NCBI RefSeq assembly: GCF_000179775.1 | Contig: NZ_AEEB01000017.1 | Location: forward strand, 62,001-126,000 | Length of the DNA: 64,000 bases | From: Ahrensia sp. R2A130 | Lineage (GTDB): Bacteria > Pseudomonadota > Alphaproteobacteria > Rhizobiales > Rhizobiaceae | Direction: 5' to 3' | Shown here: one piece after another, positions 7,813-16,728 of the stretch | Layout of the letters: each line of letters begins with the position of its first letter | How positions within the stretch are numbered: the stretch's first letter is position 1 | The notes under the pieces: generated by a model | Told to the model about the DNA's origin: nothing | The model's database searches: none | What the model saw: only the letters and a program-made list of their open reading frames with translations | Program-made: the position numbers and the translations under genes

Positions 7813-10800
7813 ATGGCTGAACCACGCAATTACACCGACACATTGAATATGCCGCAGACGGATTTTCCCATGCGCGCGGGCCTTCCCAAGGCGGAACCAG
7901 AGCATGTGAAACGCTGGCAGGAAGACGGCCTGTACAAACAGCTGCGGGAAGACTCAAAAGGTCGCCCGAAATATGTGCTGCACGATGGCCCGCCCTACGC
8001 CAACGGCAATCTGCATATCGGCCACGCGCTGAACAAAATCTTGAAAGACATCATCACCCGCTCGTTTCAGATGCGCGGTTATGACAGCAATTACGTGCCC
8101 GGCTGGGACTGCCACGGCCTGCCCATCGAGTGGAAGATCGAAGAGCAATACCGCGCCAACAACCGCAACAAGGACGACGTGCCGATCAACGAATTCCGTC
8201 AGCAATGCCGTGAGTTTGCCAAAAAATGGGTCGACATCCAGTCCGAAGAATTCCTGCGCCTCGGCGTAACGGGCGACTTCGACAATCCGTATCTGACGAT
8301 GAATTATCAGTCCGAAGCGATCATCGCCGACGAACTGATGAAATTCGCCAAGAGCGGCCAGCTTTACCGTGGCTCGAAACCGATCATGTGGAGCGTGGTC
8401 GAACGCACCGCGCTGGCAGAGGCCGAGATCGAATACGAGATCATGGAAAGCGACACGGTTTGGGTAAAGTTTCCTGTCGTGCCGCGTTTGGTCGATACCA
8501 AAGTTCAGCCGGGCAAACCGGTGGCTCAAGTCGATTTATCAGATCCGGAAATGACTGGATCAACTGTGGTCATCTGGACAACTACGCCATGGACAATACC
8601 TGCGAACCGGGCAGTCTGTTTTTCGCAGCGGGTCGAGTACGGTAACTACATGGTTATGAAAGCGGAAAATGATTTCGGGCCGCAGCCAGGCGAGTACTTT
8701 GTCGCTGCTAAAGCTTGTGTAAATGCGATGGCTGAAAAAGCGGCTATCGAAGTGCAGTGGATGGGTCAGGTTACGGCAGAGAAACTTGCAAATATGGTGC
8801 TGATGCACCCCCTTCGGAACATGGATGTCAACGGGTATGATTTCTTGATCCCGATGCTGGCAGGCGATCACGTCACGGATGAAGCCGGTACCGGCTTCGT
8901 CCATACCGCTCCCGGTCATGGCCGTGATGACTTCGAAATCTTCGTCAACTCGCGCGAACATATCGAAGCGCTCGGTATCGATGCTTCCATCCCGTTCTGC
9001 GTGGATGACGGTGGCTACTACACCGAAGACGCGCCCGGCTTCGGACCGGACACCGATAAGCCAGCCCGCGTCATCGATGACAAGGGCAAGAAGGGCGATG
9101 CTAACCAGCGCGTCATCACCGCTCTCATCGGCACCAACAACCTGTTCGCCCGTGGCCGCGTGAAGCATGAATATCCGCATTCATGGCGCTCGAAAAAACC
9201 CATCATCTTCCGCAACACGCCCCAGTGGTTCGTCCACATGGACAAGGAAGGTGTGCTTGGCGGCGCAGGTTCCAACCACGGCACGTTGCGCCAAACGGCG
9301 CTTGCGGCCATCGAAGAGACCCGTTTCGTCCCGCCGCGCGGCGAGGCTCGCCTGCACGGCATGATCGCGGATCGCCCCGACTGGGTGCTGTCGCGCCAGC
9401 GCGCATGGGGCGTGCCGATCTCCGTCTTCCGCAATGAAGAAACCGGTCAGGTCGCGCCCGGCCCGGACTTCGATAGCTCCGACGAACTGGCCGCAAAAAT
9501 CAAAACCGCCTTCGCCGCAGAAGGCGCTGACGCCTGGTATGCAGAGGGCGCAAAGGAACGCTTCCTCAGCGGCTTCGTGGACGATCTCGACGGCTGGCAG
9601 AAGGTCGATGACATTCTCGACGTGTGGTTCGATTCTGGCTCCACTCACGCCTTTTGCCTGCAGCAACGCGACGATCTGAAATGGCCCGCCGATCTTTATC
9701 TCGAAGGCTCCGACCAGCATCGCGGCTGGTTCCACTCTTCGCTGCTGGAAAGCTGCGGCACACGTGGTCGCGCGCCTTATGATGCGGTGCTGACCCACGG
9801 TTTCGTCATGGCCGAAGACGGCACCAAGATGTCGAAATCCAAAGGCAACACCGTCACGCCGCAAGATGTCATCAAACAATCGGGCGCTGATATTCTGCGC
9901 CTGTGGGTGTCGTCTGCCGATTATTCCGAAGACCTGCGTCTCGGCAAAACCATCCTGCAAACCAACATCGATGCCTACCGCAAATTGCGGAACACGCTGC
10001 GCTGGATGCTCGGCACATTGGCGCACGACAAAGGCGCAGACGTCGCCCACGCCGACATGCCGGAACTCGAACGCCTTATGCTTCACCGCCTGTCGGAACT
10101 CGATGTGGTGGTGCGCGAAGGCTACGACGCCTTCGACTTCAAGCGCATCTTCGCAGCGCTTTCCAACTTCATGAACCTTGAACTTTCGGCCTTCTATTTC
10201 GATATCCGCAAGGACGCGCTTTATTGCGATGGTGACGATAGCGTGCGCCGCCAGTCCGCCATGCGTGTCGTCTCCCACCTGTTCGATTGTCTGGTGAAAT
10301 GGATGGCCCCGATGCTGGCCTTCACCATGGAAGAAGCGTGGCTGTCGCGTCACCCCGATGGTCGCTCGGTCCACCGTGAGCAGTTTCCTGACATTCCCGC
10401 CGAATGGAATCAGCCGGAACTGGCCGCACGCTGGAAGAAGGTTCGCTCCGTGCGCCGTGTCATCAACGGCGCGCTGGAGGTCGAACGTAGCCTGGACAAA
10501 GAAGACCCACGCCACATCGGCAAGTCGCTGGAAGCCGCACCGCAGGTGTTCATCGTAGATGTTGATTTGCTGGCAGCCGTCGAAGGTCTTCCGATGGAAG
10601 ACATCGCGATTACCAGCGCTATCGAAATCGTGCAGGGTGAGGGTCCGGCAGACGCTTTCCGTCTGAACGAAGTGCCGGGCGTTGCCGTGGTCAACCGCCG
10701 CGCAGAAGGCACACGCTGCGCTCGTTCGTGGCGTGTTCTGCCTGAAGTCGGCAGCGACCCGGACTACCCGGATCTGTCGCTCCGCGATGCCGCCGTTATG

Positions 10801-10821
10801 CGGACCATCGACGCGGCCTGA
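7813..10821 (+). CDS. ileS: Isoleucyl-tRNA synthetase
   Basis: 1002 residues, class I synthetase. It contains the HIGH motif in PYANGNLHIGHALNK, the CP1 editing region (about residues 215-480; WTTTPWTIPANR, then GTGFVHTAPGHGRDD), the WDCHGLPIE segment and the KMSKS loop as GTKMSKSKGN. It charges tRNA-Ile with isoleucine and edits valine. The C-terminal zinc finger is eroded: the usual CxRCW is RCARSWRV, and the second CxRC is replaced by SLRD, so only one of four Cys ligands remains. No T-box or other leader was recognised in the roughly 200 bases upstream. Confidence 0.97.
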   Translation: MAEPRNYTDTLNMPQTDFPMRAGLPKAEPEHVKRWQEDGLYKQLREDSKGRPKYVLHDGPPYANGNLHIGHALNKILKDIITRSFQMRGYDSNYVPGWDCHGLPIEWKIEEQYRANNRNKDDVPINEFRQQCREFAKKWVDIQSEEFLRLGVTGDFDNPYLTMNYQSEAIIADELMKFAKSGQLYRGSKPIMWSVVERTALAEAEIEYEIMESDTVWVKFPVVPRLVDTKVQPGKPVAQVDLSDPEMTGSTVVIWTTTPWTIPANRAVCFSQRVEYGNYMVMKAENDFGPQPGEYFVAAKACVNAMAEKAAIEVQWMGQVTAEKLANMVLMHPLRNMDVNGYDFLIPMLAGDHVTDEAGTGFVHTAPGHGRDDFEIFVNSREHIEALGIDASIPFCVDDGGYYTEDAPGFGPDTDKPARVIDDKGKKGDANQRVITALIGTNNLFARGRVKHEYPHSWRSKKPIIFRNTPQWFVHMDKEGVLGGAGSNHGTLRQTALAAIEETRFVPPRGEARLHGMIADRPDWVLSRQRAWGVPISVFRNEETGQVAPGPDFDSSDELAAKIKTAFAAEGADAWYAEGAKERFLSGFVDDLDGWQKVDDILDVWFDSGSTHAFCLQQRDDLKWPADLYLEGSDQHRGWFHSSLLESCGTRGRAPYDAVLTHGFVMAEDGTKMSKSKGNTVTPQDVIKQSGADILRLWVSSADYSEDLRLGKTILQTNIDAYRKLRNTLRWMLGTLAHDKGADVAHADMPELERLMLHRLSELDVVVREGYDAFDFKRIFAALSNFMNLELSAFYFDIRKDALYCDGDDSVRRQSAMRVVSHLFDCLVKWMAPMLAFTMEEAWLSRHPDGRSVHREQFPDIPAEWNQPELAARWKKVRSVRRVINGALEVERSLDKEDPRHIGKSLEAAPQVFIVDVDLLAAVEGLPMEDIAITSAIEIVQGEGPADAFRLNEVPGVAVVNRRAEGTRCARSWRVLPEVGSDPDYPDLSLRDAAVMRTIDAA

Positions 10822-10829
10822 ACCGAGCC

Positions 10830-10858
10830 TGTGGCGCAGCACTTGTAGTTGCGCCACA
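10830..10858. terminator. Inverted repeat after ileS, possible terminator
   Basis: TGTGGCGCA (10830-10838) pairs perfectly with TGCGCCACA (10850-10858) across an 11-nt loop, nine bases after the ileS stop. There is no clear T-run, so it may act as a 3' end-stabilising hairpin or a weak terminator. Confidence 0.55.
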
Positions 10859-11036
10859 CATCTTAACCAAATGCCGCAATCCTGTTTCCTGTGATTGTCA
10901 GGCAACAGGCCACGGGTTAGTTTGGTCAAAGCCAAGATGCAGCAGATTCCGGCCACATTTATGTGGCGAGCCATTTGCATGCGCCCGTTCCTGCATCAGC
11001 ATGTGCTGGCACAGGTCCGTTTGGGGAAGGATGATG

Positions 11037-11708
11037 ATGATGAAAATGTTCACAACCGCCACGATGTTACTGGCCGCCGCCGCGCTGGCAGGCTGCACAG
11101 GTGCCTCCACATACGGCACCGGTAAGAACCAGAGCGCTGAAACGTTGACCGGCATCACTGATATGCTGAGCATCGGCGCACCTGGCCGGACCAAAACTGT
11201 GATCGATTATTCTGCTCGTCCGAAACTGGTGAAAGCGCCTTCTGATGGATCGCTGCCTACACCTGCTGAGACAGTGTCGACCTCCGATGGTTATTTTCCG
11301 GTAGATCCTGAAGCTCGACGCGCTCGTTTGCGTGCAGAAGCTGCAGAAGGTGGTGCCCAAGCCGCCGATGGAGATTCGCCTGAACTGCTTCAGATGAAAG
11401 CCGAAGCTCGTGAGCGCGCCAAACTGGACAACCGCCCCGACTACAACATGATTGTTGATGACCGCTACAATTCGGAACCCTATTCGGAAATCGTGAAGAA
11501 GCGTGAGGCACGCGGCAAGCGGCAGGCAGAACTGGCCAAGCTTGGTGCTGCGCCTAAGGCGCGCAAATATCTTACTCAACCGCCGACGGAATACCGTGTG
11601 CCGTCTGACACAGCTCCGATCGGCGAATTGGGTGAAGAAGAAGTCGATCCAAATCGTAAGGCAAAGCGCAACAAATCCGGCGCATTCCGCGATATTTTCG
11701 GCGGCTAA
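11037..11708 (+). CDS. Predicted lipoprotein of unknown function
   Basis: About 223 residues. The N-terminus is a textbook lipoprotein signal peptide, a hydrophobic stretch ending in ALAGC (lipobox, Cys at about residue 20), so the mature protein is probably lipidated and anchored on the periplasmic face. The rest is hydrophilic and charged (AEARERAKLDNRPDYN, SEIVKKREARGKRQ) with a basic tail, RKAKRNKSGAFRDIFGG. Four ATGs run in tandem from 11031; a strong GGGGAAGG ending at 11030 favours 11037. No enzymatic motif was recognised. It converges with tadA, six bases away. Confidence 0.75.
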   Translation: MMKMFTTATMLLAAAALAGCTGASTYGTGKNQSAETLTGITDMLSIGAPGRTKTVIDYSARPKLVKAPSDGSLPTPAETVSTSDGYFPVDPEARRARLRAEAAEGGAQAADGDSPELLQMKAEARERAKLDNRPDYNMIVDDRYNSEPYSEIVKKREARGKRQAELAKLGAAPKARKYLTQPPTEYRVPSDTAPIGELGEEEVDPNRKAKRNKSGAFRDIFGG

Positions 11709-11714
11709 GCCCGC

Positions 11715-12176
11715 CTAGCGCCGCGCGGCGAAAAAGCTGCGAAGCAATTCTCCCGCCTCCACCTCGCACATGCCGGAATAGACTTCCGGTTCATGGTGGC
11801 ACGTGGGTTGGTCAAAAAACCGCACGCCATTGGTAACCGCGCCGCCCTTCGCGTCGTCAGCTGCAAAATACACGCGGCGGATGCGGGCAAATGAGATGGC
11901 GGTCGCGCACAACGTGCAGGGCTCCAGCGTGACGTAGAGATCGCAGTCCGGCAGCCGCTGGCTTTTCGCAGCCGCGCAGGCTTGGCGGATGACCAGCAGC
12001 TCAGCGTGGGCGCTGGGGTCATGCAGTTCCAGTGTCCGGTTTCCAGCTTTCGCTACCACCTCGCCATCACGCACCAGCACTGCCCCCACAGGCACTTCGC
12101 CACGTTCAGCAGCGGCCCGTGCTTCCACCAATGCCTGCTCCATGAAACTTGCCACGTCGTAATTGTCCTTCGTCAT
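11715..12176 (-). CDS. tadA: tRNA-specific adenosine-34 deaminase
   Basis: 153 residues with the zinc deaminase signature: HAE (in PSAHAELLVI, zinc His plus the proton-shuttle Glu) and PCTLCATAI (PCxxC, two zinc Cys). NRTLELHDPSAHAE and VTLEPCTLC are typical of TadA rather than cytidine deaminases. It makes inosine at the wobble position of tRNA-Arg(ACG) and is usually essential. The chosen ATG at 12176 is preceded by GGAAG; the frame stays open upstream across the divergent rluB region, but that stretch has no family similarity. It is divergent from rluB. Confidence 0.94.
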   Translation of the reverse strand: MTKDNYDVASFMEQALVEARAAAERGEVPVGAVLVRDGEVVAKAGNRTLELHDPSAHAELLVIRQACAAAKSQRLPDCDLYVTLEPCTLCATAISFARIRRVYFAADDAKGGAVTNGVRFFDQPTCHHEPEVYSGMCEVEAGELLRSFFAARR

Positions 12177-12222
12177 TTGCTTCCAGCAGTTGTGCGACGG
12201 CACGGCAGTGATAGGAAGGGCC

Positions 12223-13257
12223 ATGACCACATCTTCTTCCTCCGCACCCACCTCTGACGAGAAACCCGCAGACGCCGAGCGCATCGCTAAACGCATGGCC
12301 CGCGCGGGCCTGTGCTCGCGCCGCGATGCCGAACGCTGGATCGAGGCGGGGCGCGTAAAAGTGAATGGCAAGTTGCTCACCACACCGGCCCATACCGTTA
12401 CGCCCCGCGACCGCATCGAGGTGGATGATAAACTTCTGGGCGGGCCTGAGCGCACACGACTTTGGCTGCTGAACAAGCGGTCCGGTCTCGTCACAACCAA
12501 CAAAGACCCGGAAGGCCGCACCACGATTTTCGAGCGCCTGCCGGATGATCTGCCGCGCGTGTTGTCCGTAGGCCGTCTCGACATCAACACCGAAGGGCTG
12601 CTGTTGTTGACCAACGATGGCGGTTTGGCACGCGTGTTGGAACTGCCCACAACCGGCTGGCTGCGTCGTTACCGTGTGCGCGCCCACGGCCAGACCACGC
12701 AGGAAGAGTTGGATAAGCTCGCCGACGGTATCGCTGTGGATGGCGTCCTTTACGGTGCCATCGAAGCCGAACTGGAGCGACAACAAGGCACCAATGTATG
12801 GCTGACATTTGCCATGCGCGAAGGCAAAAACCGCGAGGTGAAAAACGTCCTGTCAGCGCTGGGTTTGGAAGTGAACCGCCTGATCCGCATTTCATATGGA
12901 CCGTTCCAGCTTGGTGATCTTGCCAGCGGCGAGGTTCAGGAGGTGCGTGGCCGCATGTTGCGCCAGCAATTGGGTGCAAAACTTATCTCAGCCTCTGGTG
13001 CCGACTTCGATGCGCCGCTGGCTGCGACCGCGCCAAAGAATAATCCGGTCGGTGAAAAGATCGAAAAAGCGCGGCCCAACAAACGTGGCACCAACACACC
13101 ACGTAAGGCTGATCCGTTGGAACGCCTTACAACACAGAAGCCCACCCAAAAACCTGGTACGAAACCCAGTGACGGTCGAGGCAGGGGAGCAAAAGACAAA
13201 TCTTCGAACAAGCCCGGCAACAAACAAGGTGGACGCGGTGCGGATCGTCGGCGGTGA
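12223..13257 (+). CDS. rluB: 23S rRNA pseudouridine synthase (RluB/RsuA family)
   Basis: 344 residues from the ATG at 12223 (AGGAAGGG upstream). An S4 RNA-binding domain (about residues 18-75, MARAGLCSRRDAERWI) precedes the catalytic domain with VGRLDINTEGLLLLTNDG, where the Asp of GRLD is the nucleophile. The REGKNREVKN loop fits RluB/E/F-type enzymes. A long basic, Lys/Arg/Pro-rich tail (about 90 residues, ending GGRGADRRR) is typical of alphaproteobacterial members and probably binds rRNA. rsmD starts within its last codons, so both rRNA modifiers are coupled. Confidence 0.9.
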   Translation: MTTSSSSAPTSDEKPADAERIAKRMARAGLCSRRDAERWIEAGRVKVNGKLLTTPAHTVTPRDRIEVDDKLLGGPERTRLWLLNKRSGLVTTNKDPEGRTTIFERLPDDLPRVLSVGRLDINTEGLLLLTNDGGLARVLELPTTGWLRRYRVRAHGQTTQEELDKLADGIAVDGVLYGAIEAELERQQGTNVWLTFAMREGKNREVKNVLSALGLEVNRLIRISYGPFQLGDLASGEVQEVRGRMLRQQLGAKLISASGADFDAPLAATAPKNNPVGEKIEKARPNKRGTNTPRKADPLERLTTQKPTQKPGTKPSDGRGRGAKDKSSNKPGNKQGGRGADRRR

Positions 13258-13795
13258 TTTAAAAGGCCGCCGCCTCGCTACCCCGAAGACCGACGCCACC
13301 CGCCCCACAACCGATCGTAACCGCGAGATGTTGTTCAACATTCTCGCCCACGCTTATACTGAACAGTTGCGCGGCAACGTACTGGATCTGTTTGCAGGCA
13401 CAGGCGCGCTGGGTTGTGAAGCGCTTTCCCGCGGTGCGCGCTCTTGCGCGTTTGTGGAAAACACCGCTGCAGGCCGCGCCCTGTTGCACGAGAATATCGA
13501 ACAATTGGGCCTCGCCGGTCGCGCCCATATTTTGCGCCGCGATGCCACCAAACTCGGCTCCCGCGACAGCCTTCCAACTGCGACCTTGGCGTTTGCTGAC
13601 CCTCCTTATGGCAAAGGCCTCGGCGAGTTGGCTGCTGCTAGTCTGACTGCCCACGACTGGCTCAGTCCGGGCGGCCTTTTTGTGCTGGAGGAGCGCGCAT
13701 CATCCTTGCCGCAAAGTCTGCCCGGCTTCACCTTCCAGCAACGGCGGGAAGCGGGCGAGGGCGCCTTCGGTTTCTTCTTGCGCGACGCCGCATGA
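13238..13795 (+). CDS. rsmD: 16S rRNA (guanine-966 N2)-methyltransferase
   Basis: 185 residues from a GTG at 13238 that overlaps the end of rluB by 20 bases. RIVGGDLKGRRL is the standard RsmD N-terminus. The SAM-binding motif is LDLFAGTGALGCEALSRGA and the catalytic motif IV is DPPYGKG, as in exocyclic amino N-methyltransferases. It methylates G966 of 16S rRNA. The rluB-rsmD arrangement recurs in alphaproteobacteria. Confidence 0.93.
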   Translation: MRIVGGDLKGRRLATPKTDATRPTTDRNREMLFNILAHAYTEQLRGNVLDLFAGTGALGCEALSRGARSCAFVENTAAGRALLHENIEQLGLAGRAHILRRDATKLGSRDSLPTATLAFADPPYGKGLGELAAASLTAHDWLSPGGLFVLEERASSLPQSLPGFTFQQRREAGEGAFGFFLRDAA

Positions 13796-13943
13796 ACAGG
13801 CCTGATGCGGCAGTAATAGTGCGGCCAAGTGGCAGATGACGAAATTGTAAGATGCGCTGCCCCGCTGCTGCCCCATATGAAACCAACAGTTCTTCACCGA
13901 CGTTTTTATACCAACGCCCCAGCTGAGAGATACGAACCGCCCC

Positions 13944-15356
13944 ATGATGATGCGCCACGCCACTCCGGCCCGCCTTCTCACCGCTTGCCTTCTTTTGGGC
14001 ACTGCATTTTCCGCTCCCTCGTTTGCTGAAACGACCAAGCCTGCCACGCAAGCCAGTGCGTCTGAAAAAGCGGGGCCACAGGTTACGGCGTTCACGCTCG
14101 ATAACGGCATGAAAGTGGTCATCATTCCAGACCGTCGCGCGCCGGTCGTCACGCATATGGTGTGGTATAAGGCGGGTGCGGCTGATGAGCCGCCCGGAGT
14201 TTCTGGCATCGCGCATTATCTCGAACACTTGATGTTCAAAGGAACAAAGACGGTAGAGAGCGGCGAGTTTTCCGCCAAGGTTGCTGAGATCGGCGGACAG
14301 GAAAATGCCTTCACCAGCCAGGATTACACAGCCTACTTCCAGCGCGTAACACCAGAAGTGTTGCCGGAAATGATGCGGTTGGAAGCCGACCGGATGGAAA
14401 ATCTGGTGCTGGAACAAGCCAAAATTCTGGCCGAACGTGACGTGGTGATCGAAGAGCGTAACGCCCGCACCGAGAACAACCCAGGGTCATTACTGCGCGA
14501 GGCAATGGCCGCCACGCTTTACAAGAACCACCCTTACGGAATTCCCGTCATCGGTTGGGCGCATGAGGTTGATGCGTTGACGAAAGATGACGCCATCGCC
14601 TTCTACGATAAGTTCTACACCCCAAATAACGCGATCCTTGTCGTCGCTGGTGACGTGGAGCCGGACGCCGTGAAGGCACTGGCTGAAGAGACATATGGCA
14701 AGGTGAAACGCCGTGCCGAACCCGGTGTCCGCAAGCGCCCAACCGAGCCGGAACCGCGCGCGGCTCGCCGCGTGGATATGGCGGACCACCGTGTCCGCAC
14801 ACCGTCTTTCCAGCGGCTTTACCTCACACCATCTTACAACACCGATGAAAACGGCGAAGCCGAAGCGCTGGAAGTGCTGTCGGAAATCCTTGGCTCTTCC
14901 ACTGGCCGCATCTATCGCTCGTTGGTAATCGACCAAAAAGTCGCTGTATCCGCCGGTGCATGGTATCAGGGCGGCTCTCTCGACAGCACGGAATTCGGTT
15001 TTTTCGCCAGCCCTGCACAGGGCAAAACTCTGGCCGAAGTAGAAGCTGCGACAAACGCTGAAATCGAAAAGCTGGTGAAAGATGGCGTAACTTCCGAAGA
15101 GGTGACCCGCGCCAGCAGCCGCCTTGTGCGCTCGGCTGTATTTTCGCAGGACAGCCAGTCTTCGCTGGGCCGCATCTATGGCGGGTCGCTCTCGTTGGGC
15201 GCGACCATCGAGGACATTGAACAATGGCCGGAACGCATCAGCGCGGTGACGCCAGAAGCGGTGAATAAAGCTGCCCGCACCTACCTTAAAATGCGTCGCT
15301 CGGTAACGGGGACACTGGTTCCCGGCCCGAACCTAGACACCCAGAAAGAGGGTTGA
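13944..15356 (+). CDS. M16 family zinc metallopeptidase, catalytic member
   Basis: 470 residues. A signal peptide (ends near PSFAET, about residue 29) indicates periplasmic location. The inverted zinc motif HxxEH is present as H91-YL-E94-H95 within GIAHYLEHLMFKGT, and a downstream Glu lies in the ERNARTENN region, as in pitrilysin/processing peptidase relatives. A C-terminal M16 domain follows (VDMADHRVRTPSFQRLYLTP). It is followed four bases later by a second M16 protein without the zinc motif. By analogy with characterised bacterial two-subunit M16 proteases, the pair probably forms a heterodimer with one active half. Confidence 0.92.
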   Translation: MMMRHATPARLLTACLLLGTAFSAPSFAETTKPATQASASEKAGPQVTAFTLDNGMKVVIIPDRRAPVVTHMVWYKAGAADEPPGVSGIAHYLEHLMFKGTKTVESGEFSAKVAEIGGQENAFTSQDYTAYFQRVTPEVLPEMMRLEADRMENLVLEQAKILAERDVVIEERNARTENNPGSLLREAMAATLYKNHPYGIPVIGWAHEVDALTKDDAIAFYDKFYTPNNAILVVAGDVEPDAVKALAEETYGKVKRRAEPGVRKRPTEPEPRAARRVDMADHRVRTPSFQRLYLTPSYNTDENGEAEALEVLSEILGSSTGRIYRSLVIDQKVAVSAGAWYQGGSLDSTEFGFFASPAQGKTLAEVEAATNAEIEKLVKDGVTSEEVTRASSRLVRSAVFSQDSQSSLGRIYGGSLSLGATIEDIEQWPERISAVTPEAVNKAARTYLKMRRSVTGTLVPGPNLDTQKEG

Positions 15357-15360
15357 TCCG

Positions 15361-16695
15361 ATGACGACTTACCTCACGAAAACGGCCCTGCGCGGTGCCG
15401 CAACACTGTTTGCCATATTGGCATTCGTTACCCACGCCTTCGCCGTAGATATTAAAACGGTGACCAGCGACAAGGGCATCACAGCGCTGCTGGTGGAAGA
15501 TTACACCGTGCCGCTGGTGGCCATGTCCTACAGCTTCAAGGGCGGTTCCACGCAAGACGTGGTGGGCAAAGAAGGCACGTCTGAATTGCTGACGAACACG
15601 CTGGATGAGGGTGCAGGCGACATCACCAGTCAAGACTTTCAGGAGCGCTTGTCCGATAACGGCATGAGTTACTCGTTCAACTCTGGCTACGAAGATTTTT
15701 CCGGTTCCATCAAAGCGCTGGCCGCAGAAAAAGACGAGGCCTTCGAACTGCTTCGCCTGATGCTCAATGAGCCACGCTTTGACGAAGAGCCGGTTGGCCG
15801 CATGAAGGCATCCCGCCTGAACGGCCTGAAGCGGCAGGAAACCAACCCTCAGGCGATTGCAGGCAAAGCGTTCCGCGAAAATGTGTTTGCCGACCACCCC
15901 TACAGCCGTCCCTCGGAAGGCACGTTGGAAACCATGCCCGCGATCACGGGTGAAGATCTTGAATCCTACCGCAAGCGCGTTTTTGCCCGCGATAATCTCG
16001 TCATTGGGGTCGTTGGCGCGATTTCGCCAGACGAGTTGAAAGCTGCATTGGACAAGATTTTCGGCGATCTGCCTGAAAAAGCGCAACTGGAAGAAGTCGC
16101 TCCGCTTGCTATTTCAACGGGTGAAACCATCCATATCGACCTGGCTACCCCGCAGACCAACATCCGTCTCGCTCTGCCCGGTATCAAGCGCGATGATCCG
16201 GATTTCTTCACCGCCTATCTGGTGAACTACGTGTTGGGTGGCGGTTCATTTTCCTCGCGTCTTTATGATGAAGTGCGTGAAAAACGTGGCCTTGCCTACG
16301 GTGTCTATTCCTATCTGGGCACCTATGATGTTGGGGGTATTATAGGTGCAGGCTCTGCCACGCGCTCCGATCGTGCGCAGACCACGGTGGATATTATTCT
16401 GGCCGAAATGAAGCGTATGGCCGAAGAGGGGCCGACGGCGGAAGAGCTTGAAAAAGCCCGTAAATACATCACGGGCAGCTATGCGATTGCCAACCTCGAT
16501 ACATCGAGCAAGATCGCCAGCGTGTTGGTGGCCATCCAGCAATCCGACCTCGGCATCGATTATATCGACCGCCGCAAGGACTATTTGGCAGCCGTTACGC
16601 TGGAAGATGCAAAGCGCGTTGCAAAGCGTCTTTACGGTGGGAAGCCAACGGTTATCACCGTGGGTCAAAAGCCAAAGAAACCTGACGCTGGCTAA
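15361..16695 (+). CDS. M16 family protein, non-catalytic partner
   Basis: 444 residues with a signal peptide (cleavage near THAFAVD). The fold is M16 throughout, but at the zinc-site position the sequence reads GTSELLTNTLDEGAG, so HxxEH is absent and the protein cannot be a zinc peptidase by itself. The C-terminal half keeps the substrate-clamping signature REKRGLAYGVYSYL and the glycine-rich LGGGSFSSRLYDE, typical of non-catalytic M16 subunits. It is adjacent to and probably cotranslated with the active subunit. A strong symmetric hairpin follows the stop. Confidence 0.9.
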   Translation: MTTYLTKTALRGAATLFAILAFVTHAFAVDIKTVTSDKGITALLVEDYTVPLVAMSYSFKGGSTQDVVGKEGTSELLTNTLDEGAGDITSQDFQERLSDNGMSYSFNSGYEDFSGSIKALAAEKDEAFELLRLMLNEPRFDEEPVGRMKASRLNGLKRQETNPQAIAGKAFRENVFADHPYSRPSEGTLETMPAITGEDLESYRKRVFARDNLVIGVVGAISPDELKAALDKIFGDLPEKAQLEEVAPLAISTGETIHIDLATPQTNIRLALPGIKRDDPDFFTAYLVNYVLGGGSFSSRLYDEVREKRGLAYGVYSYLGTYDVGGIIGAGSATRSDRAQTTVDIILAEMKRMAEEGPTAEELEKARKYITGSYAIANLDTSSKIASVLVAIQQSDLGIDYIDRRKDYLAAVTLEDAKRVAKRLYGGKPTVITVGQKPKKPDAG

Positions 16696-16705
16696 GCGTC
16701 CTGAA

Positions 16706-16728
16706 CGGCGGGACTAACTGTCCCGCCG
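16706..16728. terminator. Hairpin between convergent M16 and MATE genes
   Basis: CGGCGGGAC (16706-16714) pairs perfectly with GTCCCGCCG (16720-16728) around a TAACT loop. It lies 10 bases after the M16 stop and overlaps the last codons of the convergent MATE gene. There is no T-run; a role as a bidirectional end signal is inferred. Confidence 0.6.

Noticed and set aside
9181-10980. Very long antisense frame opposite ileS
   Set aside because: Shadow of ileS in GC-rich coding sequence. The His/Gln/Val-rich product has no family resemblance, and ileS is certain.
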